64,000 nucleotides of DNA from JAHFUA01 sp963808725 (GTDB lineage Bacteria > Acidobacteriota > Terriglobia > Terriglobales > Acidobacteriaceae). Position 1 is the first letter of the stretch. The number at the start of each line of letters is the position of its first letter. Positions 55,076 to 63,246 of the stretch are shown here, in pieces. The notes under the pieces are model-generated. The model worked only from the letters and a program-made list of their open reading frames with translations, did no database searches and had not been told where the DNA came from. The translations under genes were made by a program, and so were the position numbers. The stretch spans positions 682,001-746,000 of the forward strand of contig CAWEGO010000001.1 of the NCBI GenBank assembly GCA_963808725.1, in the 5' to 3' direction.

Positions 55076-55474
55076 ATGAAACGCTCGCTAGTTGTGACCC
55101 TCGTAGGTATGGCCATGACGTTACTACTGCTTTCGCTAGGCATGAAGGTCCTAGTGACTCTAAGCCCGGACTGGGGAGCGCTAGTCCGGCAGGTGCCGAG
55201 AGGGCACGAATCTTTATGGGTCTCTTCAATGCACTTCTTTGAAAGTATGATCGCATTTGTATGCATCCCAAGTGCGTTGGTAGTCGGCTTTTTGGTAGGG
55301 CTGTTCTCTAGTAAGTACAAAGTCTTTTTCGCAGTTATTGCAACATTTCCGGCTTGGATGCCGCTTTCGGGAATGACGCCGGAGGGAGCTTTGGTAAGAA
55401 TGCTGATCGCTGGCACTGCAGTTTTTGGTGCCTGGCTTTCTAAGAGAGCGGCACGTACGAGCCGTTTGGGATAA
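55076..55474 (+). CDS. Small membrane protein paired with the RHS gene, possible immunity protein
   Basis: 132 residues with about four hydrophobic segments: SLVVTLVGMAMTLLLLSLGM, FFESMIAFVCIPSALVVGFLVG, VFFAVIATFPAWMP and MLIAGTAVFGAW. It follows the RHS tip directly, the usual place for an immunity gene, and a near-identical partial copy lies at 36523 with its end at 53184. ATG at 55076 behind GCGGGAAT. No family recognised; immunity is inferred from position only. Confidence 0.6.
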   Translation: MKRSLVVTLVGMAMTLLLLSLGMKVLVTLSPDWGALVRQVPRGHESLWVSSMHFFESMIAFVCIPSALVVGFLVGLFSSKYKVFFAVIATFPAWMPLSGMTPEGALVRMLIAGTAVFGAWLSKRAARTSRLG

Positions 55475-55678
55475 CGCCTCTGACCGGCGGGACGGCCACG
55501 AACCGCCGGGTCCGTCCGGCCACATTGCAACGGTGGTTTTGGGTTTGTCAAAGCCATAATCCCGAGAAATCTCCTTGACAAGCTATAGTGGTAGTGATAT
55601 TTATTACTAATGATTAATGACAATGAGCTAACTCGTTGCGGCTCAAGATTTTCCTTATAACTCCTTTGCTTTCATAGA
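55475..55678. other. AT-richer spacer before the IS1595 element
   Basis: Visibly lower GC than the surroundings (TGATATTTATTACTAATGAT). No gene or repeat recognised. Confidence 0.4.
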
Positions 55679-55698
55679 TCACGGTTGGTAATTATCCC

Positions 55699-55727
55699 TT
55701 GACATCACGTTCGGAATTTGCTATTCT
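55699..55727 (+). promoter_or_regulatory. Strong sigma-70-type promoter of the IS1595 transposase
   Basis: TTGACA (55699-55704), 17-base spacer, TATTCT (55722-55727). The start codon at 55737 is only 9 bases on, so the transcript would be nearly leaderless. The -35 box lies inside the inverted end. Confidence 0.7.
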
Positions 55728-55736
55728 GCGGACATT

Positions 55737-56681
55737 ATGAACCGCAGACAGACAATTCCTAAGCACTTGCGGTACACGATCAATGACTTCAACCGCCAGT
55801 TCCCGGACAATGACGCCTGCATCGAACACCTCAAAGAGCAGCGTTTCCCCGGCGGAATTGCGTACTGCGGGAAGTGCCAGCAAGAGCAAAAGCATCACCG
55901 CATCAAGGGCCGTCCTGTGTACGCCTGCGATCTTTGCCTCACGCAAATTTCCCCGATGGCTGGGACCATCTTTGAGCACAGCAGCACTCCGTTGCGGCTC
56001 TGGTACTACGCCATGTACTTGATGGCTTCGACGCGCTGTGGAATCTCCGCTAAACAGATTCAGCGTGAAACCGGAGTGACCTATAAAACCGCATGGCGTA
56101 TGTTCCGACAGATTCGCTCACTGCTGGGGAGCGATGACAAACTGGAGGGGCCTGCGACCGTCGAAATCGACGAGATGTATGTAGGCGGACGCACCAAGCG
56201 GTTGCACACAATGGAGAAGCCAAAGACGCCAGTAGTGGGCGCTGTAGAACGGAAGGGCGGACGTGTCATCGCCCGTGTTGCAACCGACACTAAGAGGGCT
56301 ACGCTGCACGGATTCATCAAAGAGTACGTGCTTCCGGGCAGCGTGCTGTTCACGGATGATTATGCCGCTTATGACGGAATCGAGGGGCCGCATTATAGGC
56401 ACTACCGCGTTCGGCACAGCGGGCGGGTGTACGTCACCGGCTCGCGCGGGCAGATTCACACTCAGACCATCGAAGGATTTTGGTCCCTCGTGAAGCGTGG
56501 CATCGGCGGCGTCTACCACTCCGTCAGCACGAAGTATTTGCAGACCTACTTGGATGAGTATTGCTTCCGCTACAATCGGAGAGAGCAGGGGAACTTGATT
56601 TTCATTTCGATGTTGAAGCGCGTTTCCGAGATGGCGGATTCGCCGCTCGCCTCAAGAGATCGTGGAACGCCTGTCGTGTAA
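55737..56681 (+). CDS. IS1595-family transposase (ISXO2-like)
   Basis: 314 residues. N-terminal zinc ribbon YCGKCQQEQ...YACDLC, then MAGTIFEHSSTPLRLWYYAMYLM and an ISXO2-like catalytic domain: VEIDEMYVGGR (Asp), VLFTDDYAAYDG (Asp), THTQTIEGFWSLVKRGI-type segment (Asn/Glu-like third position) and YLDEYCFRYNRRE. Complete, no visible damage. Lower GC than chromosomal genes, in line with transfer. Confidence 0.93.
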   Translation: MNRRQTIPKHLRYTINDFNRQFPDNDACIEHLKEQRFPGGIAYCGKCQQEQKHHRIKGRPVYACDLCLTQISPMAGTIFEHSSTPLRLWYYAMYLMASTRCGISAKQIQRETGVTYKTAWRMFRQIRSLLGSDDKLEGPATVEIDEMYVGGRTKRLHTMEKPKTPVVGAVERKGGRVIARVATDTKRATLHGFIKEYVLPGSVLFTDDYAAYDGIEGPHYRHYRVRHSGRVYVTGSRGQIHTQTIEGFWSLVKRGIGGVYHSVSTKYLQTYLDEYCFRYNRREQGNLIFISMLKRVSEMADSPLASRDRGTPVV

Positions 56682-56859
56682 CAGGGCGCATTTTCCCAGC
56701 GATCTCTCTTGAGGGCCTTAAAATCTTGCGACTCGCAGCGGGTTCATCGCTCTTGTTGGCTTGGCGGCTCACTAGCGTATGCCCGTCCCTCTGGCGTCAG
56801 TTTAACACGATGCCGGAAAAGACGGGAGTGTGTCAGAGCACTCAGCTAGGGTTCGCGCT

Positions 56860-57636
56860 TCAGTCAAAAAATGGCTCGAAACCGGGGACGACAGTTTCTT
56901 CAACGAATTCAAGAATGCCCTGCAACAGCGGGCCGACGCTAAGCGGCTCCAAGTCTTTAGCCGCCGGATCGTCGAACGCTACGAAGATGGCAGCCTCTCC
57001 CTCCACTTTCACTTTGCGGAACCGAGCGGCGATGGCGGGCACATCCGTCCTAAGGCCAATACCTCCAAACACTGCGCCATCGCGCAATCCATCGCCGCCG
57101 AGAAAGGATCGCAAGAACGGGCCATCGGCATCACGCCACTCGATATTCGCGTCACGGGCGACAGCGGTGACCAGATTAAGTTCTTGGTGCTTGTCGATGT
57201 TGTGAAAATGAGCAAGTGTTCCGAGCGGTTCATTCCCACCGTGGTACGGCTGCAAACTCTCGATGAGTGCTTGAGCCTTTTCGGGCACGCCATCCAAGTT
57301 GCCACGTCGAACTGCGTCCTCAAAGAGCTTCGCCGTCCGGCTGATCGGGAATTGATTGCTTCTCCGGGGCTGGCCTCCGCCGCGAAGCACAAGCTGCCAC
57401 ACGACGTAATCCAGCGCACACCGGACGTTGAACAGAAAATCACCCACGACAACGGGGAGTCCATCGTGCGGCTTGGGCAGGTGCACTCGCAGCACGCCGA
57501 GCTTCGTATTGGCGTTCTCCTCGGCAATGAATTGGCACTTGCCGTACTGCGAACGCCGGAGCATCTCCATGACAGTCTGGAGATGTTCTTGTGCCCTGAC
57601 CAGTTTGAGCCGTGCACCCGCTAGTGGGTGAGCCAT
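56860..57636 (-). CDS. Passenger gene of the IS1595 element, unknown function
   Basis: 258 residues, inside the element and convergent to the transposase. ATG at 57636 follows AGGGTCCAGCT. Features: helical N-terminus ARLKLVRAQEHLQTVMEMLRR, FLFNVRCALDYVVWQL (helix with Asp/Tyr), HNIDKHQELNLVTAVA with an H-x2-D-K-H motif, and an acidic beta-rich end. The helical pair with RCALDY and HFHNIDKHQ loosely resembles HEPN-like or abortive-infection proteins, but I cannot assign it. Bases 56682-56859 hold no gene. Confidence 0.7.
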   Translation of the reverse strand: MAHPLAGARLKLVRAQEHLQTVMEMLRRSQYGKCQFIAEENANTKLGVLRVHLPKPHDGLPVVVGDFLFNVRCALDYVVWQLVLRGGGQPRRSNQFPISRTAKLFEDAVRRGNLDGVPEKAQALIESLQPYHGGNEPLGTLAHFHNIDKHQELNLVTAVARDANIEWRDADGPFLRSFLGGDGLRDGAVFGGIGLRTDVPAIAARFRKVKVEGEAAIFVAFDDPAAKDLEPLSVGPLLQGILEFVEETVVPGFEPFFD

Positions 57637-57749
57637 AGCTGGACCCTATTGTAACACGTGAGGTCAAGGGATACTTACCTCACGGTTGGGATACCCCCGT
57701 AACTCTATGATTCCACAAGGGGGCGACCCAGGGGGGAGGGGTGGTATCA

Positions 57750-58160
57750 ATGCCTGGAAAGCCGGTTCGCTGTGAACACGTCAAGAGCAACGGCGTGCGC
57801 TGCGGCTCGCCCGCACTGCGCGCCCAAACCTACTGCTACTTCCACAACAACCTGACCGGACCGCGGGTCAACGTTTTCCCGCTGCTGGAGGACGGCAACG
57901 CCATTCAGTTGGAGCTGGGCGAAATCATCCGCGCGCTGGTGGACGAGAGCATCGACACCAAGCGCGCCGCACTCGTCCTCTACGCGCTGCAGATCGCGTC
58001 CCACAACCTTCCTCACGTCAATTTCGAGCCCGGTCCGCGCAAGGTGGTCCTCGAACCTCCTCTTGAATGGCAGTGCCTGGCCAAGCCCCCGCAATCGGCA
58101 GCGCCGGAGCCGACGGCAGTTCCCAAGACCCTCTCGCCGCGGACTGGCAGCGATGTGTAA
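57750..58160 (+). CDS. Hypothetical protein with Cys/His cluster at the N-terminus
   Basis: 136 residues from ATG 57750. CEHVKSNGVRCGSPALRAQTYCYFH has a C-x-H...C...C-x2-H arrangement that could bind zinc. The middle (IQLELGEIIRALVDESIDTKRAALVLYALQIAS) is helical; the tail is Pro-rich. Function unknown. The amidase gene begins 6 bases later, so they are probably co-transcribed. Confidence 0.65.
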   Translation: MPGKPVRCEHVKSNGVRCGSPALRAQTYCYFHNNLTGPRVNVFPLLEDGNAIQLELGEIIRALVDESIDTKRAALVLYALQIASHNLPHVNFEPGPRKVVLEPPLEWQCLAKPPQSAAPEPTAVPKTLSPRTGSDV

Positions 58161-58166
58161 ACTGTT

Positions 58167-59552
58167 ATGCCCATGCCCGCAGAGTCGAAGCAATCCGAAG
58201 CCGCGTTATTGGGCCTGGCGCAAGCCTCCGAGCTGGTCCACGCCAAAAAGCTTTCCCCGGTCGAGCTGACCGAGGCGTGCCTGGCGCGGATTGAGGCGCT
58301 CAATCCCGAGCTAAACGCATTCATCACGGTGACCGCGGAGATGGCGCTGGGGCAGGCACGCGCGGCCGAAGCCGAGATTCAGCGCGGAAACTGGCGCGGG
58401 CCGCTGCACGGGATCCCGCTGGCATTCAAGGACCTCATTGACGTAGCCGGCGTGCCCACGACGGCGGCGAGCAGGGTGTTCGAGAATCGCGTTCCCAAGC
58501 AAGATGCCGAGGTGGTGCGGCGACTGAAGGCGGCGGGCGCAGTGATCGTCGGCAAGAACAACCTGCACGAGTGCGCCTACGGCGGCAGTGGCCTCATCAG
58601 CCGCTACGGGCCGGCGAAAAATCCTCGCCACAAAGACCGCACCACCGGCGGTTCTTCCTCAGGATCGGCGGCGGCTGTAGCTGCCGGGCTGTGCTATGGC
58701 GCGATTGTTTCGGATACGGCCGGTTCCATCCGCCTGCCGGCGGCGTGCTGCGGGGTGGTGGGATTCAAACCGACATACGGACTGGTGAGCGCGCGCGGCG
58801 TGATGCCGCTTTCCTGGTCGCTGGATCACGTTGGTCCCATGGCGCGCAGCGTCACCGACGCGGCGCTGATTCTTGCGGCGATCGCGGGTTACGATCCTGC
58901 CGATCCCACCAGCCGCGAGATTGCGGTCGAAGATTATGCGGCAGCCGTGCGCGCGCCTGCGCCCAAGTTCCGCGTGGGCGTGCCGCACAAATTCTTTTAC
59001 GAAGATCTGGATTCCGAGGTGGCGCGCGTGATCGAAGCAGCGCTACGGGCCGTGGCCGGACTTGCGGCGGAGATGCGCGAGGTTTCAATCCCCGTGGATA
59101 ACGACCGGACGGTGGCGAAGGCGGAGAGCTATGCCTGCCATGCGCCGAACCTGCCTCAGAACGCCGGCAAGTACGATGCGGAGACGCTGCGCCGCATCAA
59201 TACCGGCGCCGACGTGAGCGTGCGCGACTATGTCGCCAAGCTGCATGAGCTGGAGTTGCTGCGCCGGAGCGCGGCGGAGATCTTCACAGACGTGGATGTG
59301 ATCGTCACGCCGACCGCGCCGGTCCCGCCGCCGCTTGTGGCCGAGCTGCAAGCCGATATCTCGCGCCTGCGCGACCGCGAGCTGGTCATGCTGCGGAACA
59401 CACGTCCATTCAACGTGCTTGGACTGCCGGCGATCTCAGTGCCATGCGGGGAGACGTCGGCCGGATTGCCGGTGGCACTGCAGATCGCCGGGCCCGCGGG
59501 CGCGGAAGCGCGGGTCTTATCGTTCGCGCGAGCATTCGAGAATGCTCGCTAA
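58167..59552 (+). CDS. Amidase-signature enzyme, GatA-like
   Basis: 461 residues. Ser-cisSer-Lys triad visible: Lys in IPLAFKDLIDVAGV (~91), cis-Ser in TTGGSSSGSAAAVAAG (~168), nucleophile Ser in SDTAGSIRLPAACCG (~192; Ala replaces the usual Gly). The C-terminus FNVLGLPAISVPCG and LPVALQIAGPAG is standard. No gatB/gatC neighbours, so it is more likely a stand-alone amidase than a tRNA amidotransferase subunit. Confidence 0.82.
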   Translation: MPMPAESKQSEAALLGLAQASELVHAKKLSPVELTEACLARIEALNPELNAFITVTAEMALGQARAAEAEIQRGNWRGPLHGIPLAFKDLIDVAGVPTTAASRVFENRVPKQDAEVVRRLKAAGAVIVGKNNLHECAYGGSGLISRYGPAKNPRHKDRTTGGSSSGSAAAVAAGLCYGAIVSDTAGSIRLPAACCGVVGFKPTYGLVSARGVMPLSWSLDHVGPMARSVTDAALILAAIAGYDPADPTSREIAVEDYAAAVRAPAPKFRVGVPHKFFYEDLDSEVARVIEAALRAVAGLAAEMREVSIPVDNDRTVAKAESYACHAPNLPQNAGKYDAETLRRINTGADVSVRDYVAKLHELELLRRSAAEIFTDVDVIVTPTAPVPPPLVAELQADISRLRDRELVMLRNTRPFNVLGLPAISVPCGETSAGLPVALQIAGPAGAEARVLSFARAFENAR

Positions 59553-59592
59553 TGCATCGTCATGCTGGGTCCGCTCCCCAACTTCACAAGCT

Positions 59593-59622
59593 CCCACATC
59601 TGCCAGAGGCAGCAGATGTGGG
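59593..59622. terminator. Hairpin between convergent genes (bidirectional stop candidate)
   Basis: CCCACATCTGC, eight-base loop, GCAGATGTGGG: a perfect 11-bp stem between the amidase and the convergent HAF-repeat gene. No T-run on either side. Confidence 0.5.
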
Positions 59623-59656
59623 GCACGTAGGGGCATTCCACTTGTGGGAACGCAGT

Positions 59657-60823
59657 TTAGTCGTGGTCTCGGTCATGGTCCGGTACGGCCACAAAGGCAA
59701 ACAATGCGCCCGTGGTTGCATCGAGCGCCTGGCCGACGATCTCGCCGCGATCGTTGATGTCATTCGCGAACAGCAACTGCGGCGAACCCGCAGGCACCAG
59801 CGTATTGAGGTCAGTCAGCTTGCCATTCTTCCAGATAAAGGCACGGCTGGTGGCGCCAATCGATTGCCCCACGACGACGCCTTCATCGTTGATCCCGAGG
59901 CCCAGGCTGATGGCATCTCCCGAGAGCACGCCCAGGTCCAGCGGAGGGCCGGTTTCCTTGCTCCAGAAGAAGGCGTGGAAGTTGGGATTGTTGGGATCAT
60001 CGTTCGGCAGATCGGAAAATCCGGTGACCTGTCCGCGGTTGTTGATGGCGCCGGGAGTGTTCCACGCCTGGCCCCCGAGGCTGCCGATATTGATTGGCAC
60101 GCCATCTTTCCAGACCACAGCGTGCCGCGCGCTGAACCTTCCTACCGCCTGGTCGCACAAGCCGGAGATGCCGGCCACCTCGCCTTGGTCGTTAATCGCG
60201 GTCGCCGCAGAATCGGGATCACCCGGCAGCGGATGCAGCGGACGCACCTCACCTCGGCCCGGTCCCCACTGCACCGCCAGAAACTGCAGCACTTGGTTGC
60301 GGCCGTCACAGGTTGGGTCGTGCACAGGAGTTTCGGCCCAGCCCACGACCTGGCCGAGGTGATTGGCACCGGCGGCGTAGCCGTTATCGCCTCCGAGGGT
60401 GGGAAGCGGGTACATCACGCCGTTCCGCCAGACGAAGCCCAGACAGATGTTTCCTGTCACCGTCGGGAAAAAGTCCGAGCAGCTCCATTGCTCGCCCAGC
60501 GGCTGCAGGGCCGCAGTCTCGGCGATGCCGACCACAGCGCGATCATTGTTGTTCGGCCATTCCACGGCGCTGTTCGGCCCGCCGAGTGTGCCGAGATCGA
60601 TTTCGTGTCCGTCGATCCACACCACGGCGTGCTGCGTGGAGTTCCCGGGTTGGTTGGCGAAGCCGCTCACCCAGCCTACGCTGTTGATGCTGATGGCCGC
60701 GGCCGCGGTCGGCGACGCCAGCGGGACAATGCGGTAATGCTCTTGCGCCGCGATTGAGTTGGGGAGGGCAAACGCCGCTAAACAGACCATCGCGGTCAGG
60801 CAGGCGAATCTGCTGTTCTTCAT
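59657..60823 (-). CDS. Secreted HAF-repeat protein
   Basis: 388 residues. Signal peptide ACLTAMVCLAAFALPNSIAAQ. At least five HAF-type repeats: the pattern (A/N)x(A/N)INDxGxVxGxS...HAFxW..G...DLGTLGG recurs (LGTLGGPNSA, LPTLGGDNGYA, IGSLGGQAWNT, LGVLSGDAISLG). Probably a surface beta-propeller-like protein; function unknown. Such proteins are frequent in Acidobacteriota and Planctomycetes. Confidence 0.82.
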   Translation of the reverse strand: MKNSRFACLTAMVCLAAFALPNSIAAQEHYRIVPLASPTAAAAISINSVGWVSGFANQPGNSTQHAVVWIDGHEIDLGTLGGPNSAVEWPNNNDRAVVGIAETAALQPLGEQWSCSDFFPTVTGNICLGFVWRNGVMYPLPTLGGDNGYAAGANHLGQVVGWAETPVHDPTCDGRNQVLQFLAVQWGPGRGEVRPLHPLPGDPDSAATAINDQGEVAGISGLCDQAVGRFSARHAVVWKDGVPINIGSLGGQAWNTPGAINNRGQVTGFSDLPNDDPNNPNFHAFFWSKETGPPLDLGVLSGDAISLGLGINDEGVVVGQSIGATSRAFIWKNGKLTDLNTLVPAGSPQLLFANDINDRGEIVGQALDATTGALFAFVAVPDHDRDHD

Positions 60824-61041
60824 ATTGTGTTCTCCTGTTGGTGCTCGCCAGCCCGGGGGAGACCAGGTGCTGGTCGCTCACTGGCGACTGACCCGGTGGC
60901 CACGCGGCGCACTCGCCGGTGAAGATAGGTCGATTGGCGGGATGGGGTTGGACGCTAGCGGACGCAGATATTCGCGTAATGCGGTCCGAAAACGTCCAGC
61001 CCGGCCTTTGCGCCTGCACTATCATGGGTGGGCCAAACTAT

Positions 61042-62616
61042 ATGGATCTCGAGGTTTGTTCGCGGGCACGGCTGGCGCGGGATGCGCGCTTCGACGGCAA
61101 ATTCTTCATCGCGGTGCTCACGACGCGGATCTATTGCCGTCCCATCTGCCGGTCCCGCACGTCGAAGGAGAGCAATGTCCGCTACTTTCCCACGGCTGCG
61201 GCAGCCGCTGCGGCCGGCTTTCGACCGTGCCTGCGTTGCCGGCCGGAGTGTTCGCCTGGAACTCCAGCCTGGCTGGGAACCCAGAACACGGTGGCGCGCG
61301 CGCTGCGGCTGATCGATGAAAGCGGTCTCGAAGATGGCGGAGTGGAAGCCCTGGCGGAGCGCCTGGGAATAGGATCGCGCCATCTCCGCCGCTTGTTCTT
61401 ACGACACCTGGGAGCACCACCTAATGCGGTGGCTCAGACCCGGCGCCTGCAGTTTGCCAAGAAGCTAATCGACGGCACCAGCTTGCCCATGATCCAGGTT
61501 GCGGACGCTTCCGGCTTTGGATGTGTGCGGCGATTCAATGCCGCCATTCGCAAGGTCTACCATCGCAGTCCCACGCAGATCCGGGAGCTGGCGCGACACA
61601 CGGCCATGCCGCCGGAAAATCAATATGTCTTTCGCCTGAGCTATCGCCCGCCTTATGACTGGAAAGGCATGCTGGCGTTCCTGGCGCCGCGTGCCACGCC
61701 GGGCGTAGAAGCGGTGATGGAGGACGCGTACAGGCGGTCCATTTCCTGGCAGGGGCATCACGGCTATCTTGAGGTTTCGGCGGACGAAAAGAGCGACGCG
61801 CTGGCGGTGCGCGTGCACTGGGACGATCCGCGATCGCTGTTCTACATCATCGCGCGCGTGCGCGCTATGTTTGATCTGGACGCGGATTGGCCGGCGATCA
61901 TCCATAGCCTGAAGAGCGATCCCGGGCTGCGCCGGCAAGTGGAGGCGAATCCGGGGCTGCGCGTGCCACGCTGCTGGAACGGCTTCGAACTGGCGGTCCG
62001 GGCCATTCTGGGACAGCAGATCACGGTTGCGGGCGCGACCGCACTCGCAGGCCGTCTGGTGACCAACTTCGGACAGCCCTGCGCGTTAGCGGAGAATCTG
62101 ACTCAGCTTTTTCCTTCACCCGAGATTCTTGCCCGCGCCGATTTCAGCAGCCTGCGACTGCCCGCAGCGCGCGGCGAAACTGTCCAGGCGTTGGCGCGCG
62201 CGGTCTGCGAGGGACAGATCAGCTTTGAGCGGATCGTGGACGCGGAATCGTTCCTGGCACGCCTGCAGGAAGTCCGCGGCATCGGAAAGTGGACGGCGCA
62301 ATATGTCGCCATGCGCGCGCTGGGAGAGCCGGACGCCTTCCCCTCCGCCAACGTCGGTCTAGTGCGCGCGCTGGGCTTGCGGAGTTCCCGCGAGCTCGAA
62401 GAGCGCGCCGAAGCCTGGCGGCCTTGGCGAGCCTATGCGGCCATGTATCTGTGGAGCGCCGCCGGCTACAGCTCTCCTGCCGTCTGCCAGTTACGACCAT
62501 GGGATAATGACCATGGCGATGGTCGTGAAAAAGATGGCGGCAAGCAAATTCAAAGTGCACTGTCTCGCGGTCCTGGACGAAGTGGCAGCCAAGCGCGAGC
62601 CGGTTCTGATCACTAA
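61042..62616 (+). CDS. Ada zinc domain / AraC HTH / AlkA glycosylase fusion
   Basis: Alkylation-damage sensor and repair enzyme. Ada-type domain (DGKFFIAVLTTRIYCRPICRS...FRPCLRCRPEC) with the four zinc cysteines, one being the methyl acceptor; AraC helix-turn-helix (ALAERLGIGSRHLRRLFLRHLG); AlkA N-terminal domain; HhH-GPD glycosylase (AVRAILGQQITVAGATALAGR...LQEVRGIGKWTAQYVAMRAL, with the catalytic Asp in GEPDAFPS). ATG at 61042; 61024 is possible. The usual end is near WRAYAAMYLW; the final ~40 residues read through the antitoxin start and may reflect a lost stop. Confidence 0.87.
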   Translation: MDLEVCSRARLARDARFDGKFFIAVLTTRIYCRPICRSRTSKESNVRYFPTAAAAAAAGFRPCLRCRPECSPGTPAWLGTQNTVARALRLIDESGLEDGGVEALAERLGIGSRHLRRLFLRHLGAPPNAVAQTRRLQFAKKLIDGTSLPMIQVADASGFGCVRRFNAAIRKVYHRSPTQIRELARHTAMPPENQYVFRLSYRPPYDWKGMLAFLAPRATPGVEAVMEDAYRRSISWQGHHGYLEVSADEKSDALAVRVHWDDPRSLFYIIARVRAMFDLDADWPAIIHSLKSDPGLRRQVEANPGLRVPRCWNGFELAVRAILGQQITVAGATALAGRLVTNFGQPCALAENLTQLFPSPEILARADFSSLRLPAARGETVQALARAVCEGQISFERIVDAESFLARLQEVRGIGKWTAQYVAMRALGEPDAFPSANVGLVRALGLRSSRELEERAEAWRPWRAYAAMYLWSAAGYSSPAVCQLRPWDNDHGDGREKDGGKQIQSALSRGPGRSGSQARAGSDH

Positions 62617-62758
62617 GCACGGCAAGCCCGTGGCCAAGCTGGTTCCCGTCAATGAGAAGAAAGATGACATTTATGGCTTTCTTGCCGGCAAGGGGAAGAT
62701 TAAGGGCGACGTTGTTAAGCCTGCCCTTACGCTGAAGGAGTGGGGCAACCTGGCGTGA
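62507..62758 (+). CDS. Phd/YefM-type antitoxin
   Basis: 83 residues. MAASKFKVHCLAVLDEVAAK then REPVLITKHGKPVAKLVPV is the Phd/YefM DNA-binding fold; the C-terminal GKIKGDVVKPALTLKEWGNLA would bind the toxin. ATG at 62507 and later in-frame ATGs are all possible starts. Its stop overlaps the toxin start (GTGA). Its 5' end overlaps the glycosylase gene by 110 bases. Confidence 0.85.
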   Translation: MTMAMVVKKMAASKFKVHCLAVLDEVAAKREPVLITKHGKPVAKLVPVNEKKDDIYGFLAGKGKIKGDVVKPALTLKEWGNLA

Positions 62759-63140
62759 TCCTGGTGGACACGCACGTTGTCCTGTGGCTGGCGTTCGAAC
62801 CAAGCCGGCTTTCGACAAACGCGAGAGCGGCTATCAGGCGCGTGCGAGCGGCAGCGGCCTGGCAATTTGCGCCATAACCCTCCTGGAGTTGACCACACTG
62901 GCGCTCAAGCGCCGCGTTGAATTTAATATCAGTTTGGAATCTCTCCTGACCGAAGTGGAGACCAACTTTGTAGTCCTGCCCATTAGCGGCCGGGCGTGCG
63001 TGCGTACCCTCACGCTGCCAGCGGCTTACCCGAAAGATCCAGCCGACAGAATCATTGCCGCGACCGCCTTGGTGGAAGGTCTCTCGCTCACGGCGGATCA
63101 GGAGATTCGCCGATCGAAAGCGGTGCGCACGATTTGGTGA
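62755..63140 (+). CDS. vapC: VapC-family PIN-domain toxin (frame break near 62830)
   Basis: GTG at 62755 overlaps the antitoxin stop. MILVDTHVVLWLAFEPSRLS has the first PIN acidic residue; after a break between about 62808 and 62845 the frame shifts to SGLAICAITLLELTTLALKR (Glu) and YPKDPADRIIAATALVEGLSL (Asp-x2-Asp). Joined length is about 128 residues, normal for VapC. One base seems to be missing. Ribonuclease toxin if intact. Confidence 0.8.
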
Positions 63141-63153
63141 TATTGAAAATGAT

Positions 63154-63183
63154 AACGGGGAGGCCGTGCGGCCTCCCCGTTTT
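63154..63183 (+). terminator. Terminator after the VapBC pair
   Basis: AACGGGGAGGCC, GTGC loop, GGCCTCCCCGTT then TT: a perfect 12-bp stem with a short T-run. Also faces the convergent oxidoreductase gene ending at 63247. Confidence 0.85.
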
Positions 63184-63246
63184 CGTTGCGCCGGCCTGGG
63201 AGCGCGATTATTGGGGTATGACAGGCCACTGCCTTATGAAGCCCAG

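Larger units (their letters stand above)
55687..57679. mobile_element. Complete IS1595-family transposon with passenger gene, 1,993 bp
   Basis: Inverted ends of 24 bp: GGTAATTATCCCTTGAC... at 55687-55710 and its inverse at 57656-57679 (22/24 identical). Both are flanked by an 8-bp TCACGGTT duplication (55679-55686 and 57680-57687), the size known for IS1595. It carries a transposase (plus strand) and a convergent 258-residue gene. Perfect duplication and near-perfect ends suggest recent insertion. Confidence 0.93.

Noticed and set aside
59444..60757. Plus-strand frame of 437 codons opposite the HAF-repeat protein
   Set aside because: Shadow of the HAF repeats on the other strand; no domain of its own.
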